Assembly: GCF_024298885.1 (NCBI RefSeq)
Contig: NZ_CP101166.1
Coordinates: 2,913,149 to 2,977,148 of the forward strand
Length of the DNA: 64,000 bases
Reading direction: 5' to 3'
From: Haloglomus halophilum
GTDB lineage: Archaea > Halobacteriota > Halobacteria > Halobacteriales > Haloarculaceae
Positions 60,841 to 64,000 of this stretch are shown one piece after another. Below the pieces are notes generated by a model, which searched no databases, was not told where the DNA came from, and was given only the letters and a program-made list of their open reading frames with translations. The position numbers and the translations under genes are program-made. The stretch's first letter is position 1; every line of letters begins with the position of its first letter.

Positions 60841-61422
60841 TCAGCCCAGCAGCAGGCGGAGCCAGCGGTTGTTCTGGACGACCGCCATCTTCTCGACGAT
60901 GGCGTCCACGCCCAGGATGCGGCCCGCGCCGACCGCGCCGAGGCCGAACAGGAGGGCCGCGTAGACGAGGTGGTCGTCGACGACCCAGCCGTGGGCCACG
61001 GGGAGTCCGGCCATGATGCCGCCCGTCAGGCTCGCCGCCCAGAAGAACATCATCATGACGGCGCCCCAGAACGCGTTCCAGCGCACCGCCGCGCCGATGA
61101 TGAGGCCGAGGCCGGTGAGGGTCAGTCCCCACATGACGAGGCCGTCGACCAGCGGCATCCCGGCCATGCTCGCGAAGAACCCGGTCAGCGGGTTGCCCTC
61201 CGGAATCGCGTGGAGCAGGAAGCCCGACGCGGTCCAGTTGTTCTCCGGGTTCGCGTCGAGGTACGTGATGAGCTTCGTGAGTCCGCCCTGGAGGAGGACC
61301 CAGCCCATGACGACCCGCATCGAGACCAGTGCGTAGCCGAGCCAGTGTTCGCTGTATTCGAAGTGCGCCTCACGACCGAATATCTCGGTGTCGAGTTCTC
61401 GGGTTGGGGTCTTAGTTGACAT
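60841..61422 (-). CDS. DoxX/DoxD-like membrane protein
   Basis: A 193-residue protein with four to five membrane helices. The WLGYALVSMRVVMGWVLLQGGLTKLI first helix with a conserved Arg and Lys is typical of DoxX family members; VDGLVMWGLTLTGLGLIIGAAVRW and WGAVMMMFFWAAS follow. DoxX-type proteins are associated with terminal quinol oxidases or thiosulfate:quinone oxidoreductase, but no such genes are nearby. Divergent from the tenA pair. Confidence 0.72.
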   Translation of the reverse strand: MSTKTPTRELDTEIFGREAHFEYSEHWLGYALVSMRVVMGWVLLQGGLTKLITYLDANPENNWTASGFLLHAIPEGNPLTGFFASMAGMPLVDGLVMWGLTLTGLGLIIGAAVRWNAFWGAVMMMFFWAASLTGGIMAGLPVAHGWVVDDHLVYAALLFGLGAVGAGRILGVDAIVEKMAVVQNNRWLRLLLG

Positions 61423-61619
61423 CAGTGGTCACCTTACAGATACACCTACGACTGGTATCCATATCATCCTGAACGGTGATTCCAACTTCCTGAGAATGTA
61501 TGGATGACGTCCGATTCGTCCGGATTTCGTGTATGTGGTGGGTTATCCCGACTGGTGTTTCGGTGGCGGAGTTGGGTGTTGCGACCCGGGAGCGCGGTGC
61601 GGCCGCCGTGGGTATAACT

Positions 61620-61636
61620 AGTTGATACCATCAACT
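61620..61636. promoter_or_regulatory. Perfect 7-3-7 palindrome AGTTGAT-ACC-ATCAACT before tenA
   Basis: Perfect 7-bp arms, 3-nt spacer, 30 bp upstream of the tenA ATG (61666) and immediately after a TATA-like GTATAACT. A repressor bound here would block initiation. Candidate site for a thiamine-responsive regulator; the identity is inference. Confidence 0.6.
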
Positions 61637-61665
61637 GATAAGTCGGTTCGTCACGGAGGAGCGAC

Positions 61666-62331
61666 ATGGGATTCACGGACGAACTCGAACCCCTCCACGA
61701 CGAGGTCGTCACCGGCATCGTCGAGCACCCGATGGTCGCGGGTATCGGCGACGGGACGCTCGCCCCCGAACCGTTCCGGCGCTGGGTGCGGCAGGACTAC
61801 GTCTACCTCGTCGAGTACAACCGCGTGTTCGCGCTCGGTGCCGCGAAGGCCCCCGACCTCGGCCGGATGGGTCGGTTCGCGGAACTGCTCCACGAGACGC
61901 TCCACACGGAGATGGACCTCCATCGGTCGTACGCCGCCGAGTTCGGTATCTCCGAGGCCGAGCTGGAGGCCACCGACCCCTCGCCCACGACCCGTGGGTA
62001 CACGGATTTCCTCGTCCGGGTCGCCGCGCTGGGGACGTTCGGCGACCTCGTCGCCGCGCTCCTCCCGTGCATGTGGGGCTTCAACGAGACAGCCGAGCGC
62101 CTCGCGGCCGATGGCCTCCCCGACGAGGAGCGCTACGCGGAGTGGATACGGACGTACACGAGCGAGGAGTTCGCCGACCTCGCGGACTGGTGCCGGGAAC
62201 TGCTCGACGAGGTCGCCGCGGGCGCGCCCGAGCGCACTCGCGAGCGCTATCGGGACCTGTTCCACACGTCGGCGCGCTACGAGTACCGCTTCTGGGACGC
62301 CGCGTACCGCGACGAGGGGTGGGGCGTATGA
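61666..62331 (+). CDS. tenA: TenA family aminopyrimidine aminohydrolase (thiaminase II), Cys type
   Basis: A 221-residue TenA protein that salvages thiamine pyrimidine by hydrolysing aminomethyl-HMP to HMP. Active-site residues line up with B. subtilis TenA numbering: Asp44 and Tyr47 (QDYVYL), Tyr112 (RGYTDF), catalytic Cys135 (LLPCMW) and Glu206 (ARYEYR). It overlaps the next gene, a Cys-less paralogue, by 4 bp (ATGA). A palindromic operator precedes it. Confidence 0.9.
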   Translation: MGFTDELEPLHDEVVTGIVEHPMVAGIGDGTLAPEPFRRWVRQDYVYLVEYNRVFALGAAKAPDLGRMGRFAELLHETLHTEMDLHRSYAAEFGISEAELEATDPSPTTRGYTDFLVRVAALGTFGDLVAALLPCMWGFNETAERLAADGLPDEERYAEWIRTYTSEEFADLADWCRELLDEVAAGAPERTRERYRDLFHTSARYEYRFWDAAYRDEGWGV

Positions 62332-63035
62332 GCGACCACGACCCCGGAGCGACGGTTCCGGCCGACTTCGCCGAGCACGAGGCCGACCGCTACACCGAGT
62401 GGCTCCGCGCCCGGACGGGCGCGGACTGGACCGACGCCACCGGACACCGGTTCGTCACCGAACTGGGGGACGACACGCTCGCGGACGCCGTCTTCCGTCG
62501 CTATCTCGTCCAGGACTACGCCTTCGTCGACGCGCTCACGTCGCTGGTCGGCCACGCCGCGGGGCACGCCCCGACCGTCGAGGCACGCGTGGAACTGGCC
62601 GACTTCCTCACGACGGTGGGGACCGACGAGGATGAGTTCTTCCGGCGCTCGTTCGACGCGCTGGACGTTCCCGAGGGCGACCGGACCGACCCGGACCTGT
62701 GGGCCGTCACCCGCGCGTTCGAGGATCTGCTCGGGCGCGCGGCCCGCGCGGGCTACGCCGAGTCGCTGGCCGTCCTCGTTCCCGTCGAGTGGGTGTATCT
62801 GGAGTGGGCGACCGCAGCGGCCGAGGAGCCTCGCCCCGACCGCTTCTACCTCGACGAGTGGATCGACCTGCACGCCGTGCCCGCGTTCCGCGAGTTCGTC
62901 GGGTGGCTGCGCGAGGCGCTGGATGATGTGGGTCCGGCGCTGTCCCCCCGTCGAGCACAGCGCGTCGACCGGCTGTTCCGCCGGTCGGTGGAGCTGGAGG
63001 TGGCCTTCTTCGACGCCACGTTCCAGCACGAATGA
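62328..63035 (+). CDS. TenA family protein lacking the catalytic Cys (TenA_E-like)
   Basis: A 235-residue paralogue of the upstream gene with the same helical fold. Asp63 (QDYAF) is retained, but the LLPCMW motif becomes VLVPVEW: the Cys is Val, with a Glu (E154) at the next position. This is the pattern of the TenA_E subgroup, which in plants acts on N-formyl and amino derivatives of the thiamine pyrimidine. The two proteins may carry out consecutive steps of pyrimidine salvage, or this one may be regulatory. ATG 62328 overlaps the tenA stop. Confidence 0.75.
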   Translation: MSDHDPGATVPADFAEHEADRYTEWLRARTGADWTDATGHRFVTELGDDTLADAVFRRYLVQDYAFVDALTSLVGHAAGHAPTVEARVELADFLTTVGTDEDEFFRRSFDALDVPEGDRTDPDLWAVTRAFEDLLGRAARAGYAESLAVLVPVEWVYLEWATAAAEEPRPDRFYLDEWIDLHAVPAFREFVGWLREALDDVGPALSPRRAQRVDRLFRRSVELEVAFFDATFQHE

Positions 63036-63214
63036 GCTCCGATACCGGTGGAATAACCGAGAAGGATCCGGGATAAGTTCCGAGTATTCTGGGTAACTGG
63101 AGAGTTCAGTCGGATGGACCACTTTCCCGGGTCGGGTGGGGCGACGCCGTCGGGTCGCTTCGCCCACACGCGGACAGCACAGCCCTCAAGCCCGTCGCCG
63201 GTCTCGGTCGGGGT

Positions 63215-63550
63215 ATGAGTCTGGACGAGCTGTCCGCCGACATCGAGGCGACGTACGCGGAACTGGGCGAGGCGATGGACCTGTCGCTGGACCGTGAGAC
63301 GCGCAACGAACTGGCGCTCCTGGCGGCCGCCTACGACCCCGACGAGCTGGACGAACTCGTCCGGCGTGGGGTTCACATGCTGTTCCAGTCGGCCGTCGAG
63401 ACCGGGAACATCGACTTCCACCTCCGCTCGGGGTACGACGTGACCTACGACGAGTACCTCTCGGGGATGACCTACGAGGAGATGACGGGTGGCGCCGCCG
63501 GCGCCGGTGGCCCCCCGGACCGCGACGACACGCGCCGCTATCAGCAGTAG
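63215..63550 (+). CDS. Small helical protein of unknown function
   Basis: A 111-residue acidic, helix-rich protein (MSLDELSADIEATYAELGEAMDLS...DPDELDELVRRGVHMLFQSAVE) followed by DYHLRSGYDVTYDEYLSG-like and a Gly-rich tail ending DDTRRYQQ. I do not recognise the family; the length and composition resemble small haloarchaeal cytosolic proteins of unknown function. Convergent with the gene cut by the right edge. Confidence 0.6.
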   Translation: MSLDELSADIEATYAELGEAMDLSLDRETRNELALLAAAYDPDELDELVRRGVHMLFQSAVETGNIDFHLRSGYDVTYDEYLSGMTYEEMTGGAAGAGGPPDRDDTRRYQQ

Positions 63551-63616
63551 CCCCCACGAGAAATCACCGTTCGTCCCGTCCCCGTTCGTCCCGTTCCGTT
63601 CCCCTTGGGTTCCGAT

Positions 63617-64000
63617 TCAGGCCGCGGCCAGCGCCGAATGCGTGGCGCTGACCAGTTCCTCGATGTCGGAGTCCTGCAATTCCTCGTCGCCCAGCAGGAG
63701 CCGGAGGCGCGGTCGCCCGACGTCGATGGGCACCTTCTCGGTGTCGATGAGGTCGTTCTCCTCGAGTTTCGTCTTCGTCCGCGAGAACGTCGCCTTCGAG
63801 GCGATACCGATGTCCTCGCCCCACTTGCTGACGTCGTAGAGGAGTTCGCGGTTCCTCGCGGCCACGAGCAGGCTGATCGTCACCTCGTCCAGCCCCTCGC
63901 CGTCGCCGCGGGCGGTCTCCAGCGTCGCGAGGACGGCGTCGAAGTCGTCGGCGGAGTCCGGCCCGAGCGATTCACGCAGCGTCTCGCGGACCCGGGAGAT
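63617..64000 (-). CDS. Winged-helix transcription regulator, TbsP/DUF5821-like (N-terminus outside window)
   Basis: The frame is open to the right edge, so only the C-terminal 127 residues are seen. They include EVTISLLVAARN and a winged-helix DNA-binding segment, YDVSKWGEDIGIASKATFSR, followed by TKLEENDLIDTEKVPIDVGRPRLRLLL. This closely resembles my recollection of the haloarchaeal TbsP (DUF5821) regulators, which act with TrmB on gluconeogenic genes. The N-terminal part should lie beyond 64000. Confidence 0.6.
   Translation of the reverse strand: MSRVRETLRESLGPDSADDFDAVLATLETARGDGEGLDEVTISLLVAARNRELLYDVSKWGEDIGIASKATFSRTKTKLEENDLIDTEKVPIDVGRPRLRLLLGDEELQDSDIEELVSATHSALAAA

Noticed and set aside
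1..64000. tRNA, rRNA, IS elements or prophage.
   Set aside because: No gap contains a cloverleaf-like sequence with the expected invariant bases. No transposase or integrase motif was found in any of the translated frames examined.

Overview
The window is a very GC-rich chromosomal segment from a halophilic archaeon (class Halobacteria). Four things point there. The predicted proteins are strongly acidic. Archaeal information-processing genes are present (RNase P component 4, Rpo11/RpoL, aIF2-alpha, Nop10, archaeal-type Elp3). Lipoproteins carry twin-arginine plus lipobox signals, and one surface protein ends in a PGF-type anchor. Many starts are preceded about 25-30 bp upstream by TTTAWA-like TATA boxes with no room for a leader, as expected for leaderless transcripts. 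I see no rRNA, tRNA, IS element, prophage or CRISPR array; this looks like core chromosome. Both end genes are cut by the window edges (acyl-CoA dehydrogenase on the left, a winged-helix regulator on the right).

Layout. 1-8.3 kb: end of an acyl-CoA dehydrogenase, an orphan Rieske protein, a DoxX protein, a 32-bp tandem-repeat array, a DUF5658-like membrane protein, two tandem bPH2 proteins, a MaoC dehydratase, RNase P component 4, a YhbY/MscS pair, an atypical enoyl-CoA hydratase homologue and a small anchored Thr/Pro-rich protein. 8.3-16.9 kb: an acyl-CoA (propionyl-CoA) carboxyltransferase with an unusual N-terminal extension, the gluconeogenic pair fbp/fba, a divergent FtsZ-like protein, a phosphoesterase, the B12-binding subunit of methylmalonyl-CoA mutase with its chaperone MeaB, and an alpha/beta hydrolase. 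16.9-26.8 kb: a GAF histidine kinase, a coupled thioredoxin-like lipoprotein/CxxC membrane protein pair, an RDD protein, a membrane kinase, PrpD-like and diacylglycerol-kinase-like genes, and elp3. 26.8-31.6 kb: alpha/beta hydrolase, zinc-ribbon protein, menD and menF. 31.6-32.4 kb: about 850 bp of non-coding DNA with an inverted-repeat element. 32.4-45.5 kb: a beta-oxidation operon, a DUF7527-like protein, a small regulator, purA, an Agl23-like glycosyltransferase, purK, a lipoprotein and a quinone oxidoreductase. 45.5-55 kb: an intergenic hairpin or small-RNA candidate, glcD-like oxidase, orphan ABC-binding protein, PGF-CTERM surface protein, a DUF5800-like protein and menE-menC-menA. 55-64 kb: MopE-like lipoprotein, hisF, rpoL, OsmC, aIF2-alpha, nop10, mutY, DoxX, tandem tenA genes and two further genes.

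How the genes work together. Menaquinone synthesis is split: menF-menD near 30 kb and menA-menC-menE near 53 kb; menB is not here. Odd-chain fatty-acid and propionate metabolism is represented by the carboxyltransferase, the mutase small subunit, MeaB and the beta-oxidation operon. Thiamine salvage is represented by a tenA pair behind a perfect 7-3-7 palindrome. The observations I would follow first are the thioredoxin/CxxC membrane pair, the TenA_C/TenA_E pair with its operator, the 111-bp inverted-repeat element at 32.2 kb, the hairpin between the quinone oxidoreductase and the glcD-like gene, and the FtsZ-like protein that has lost the GTP-binding signature. All assignments come from reading the sequence; no database search was run.
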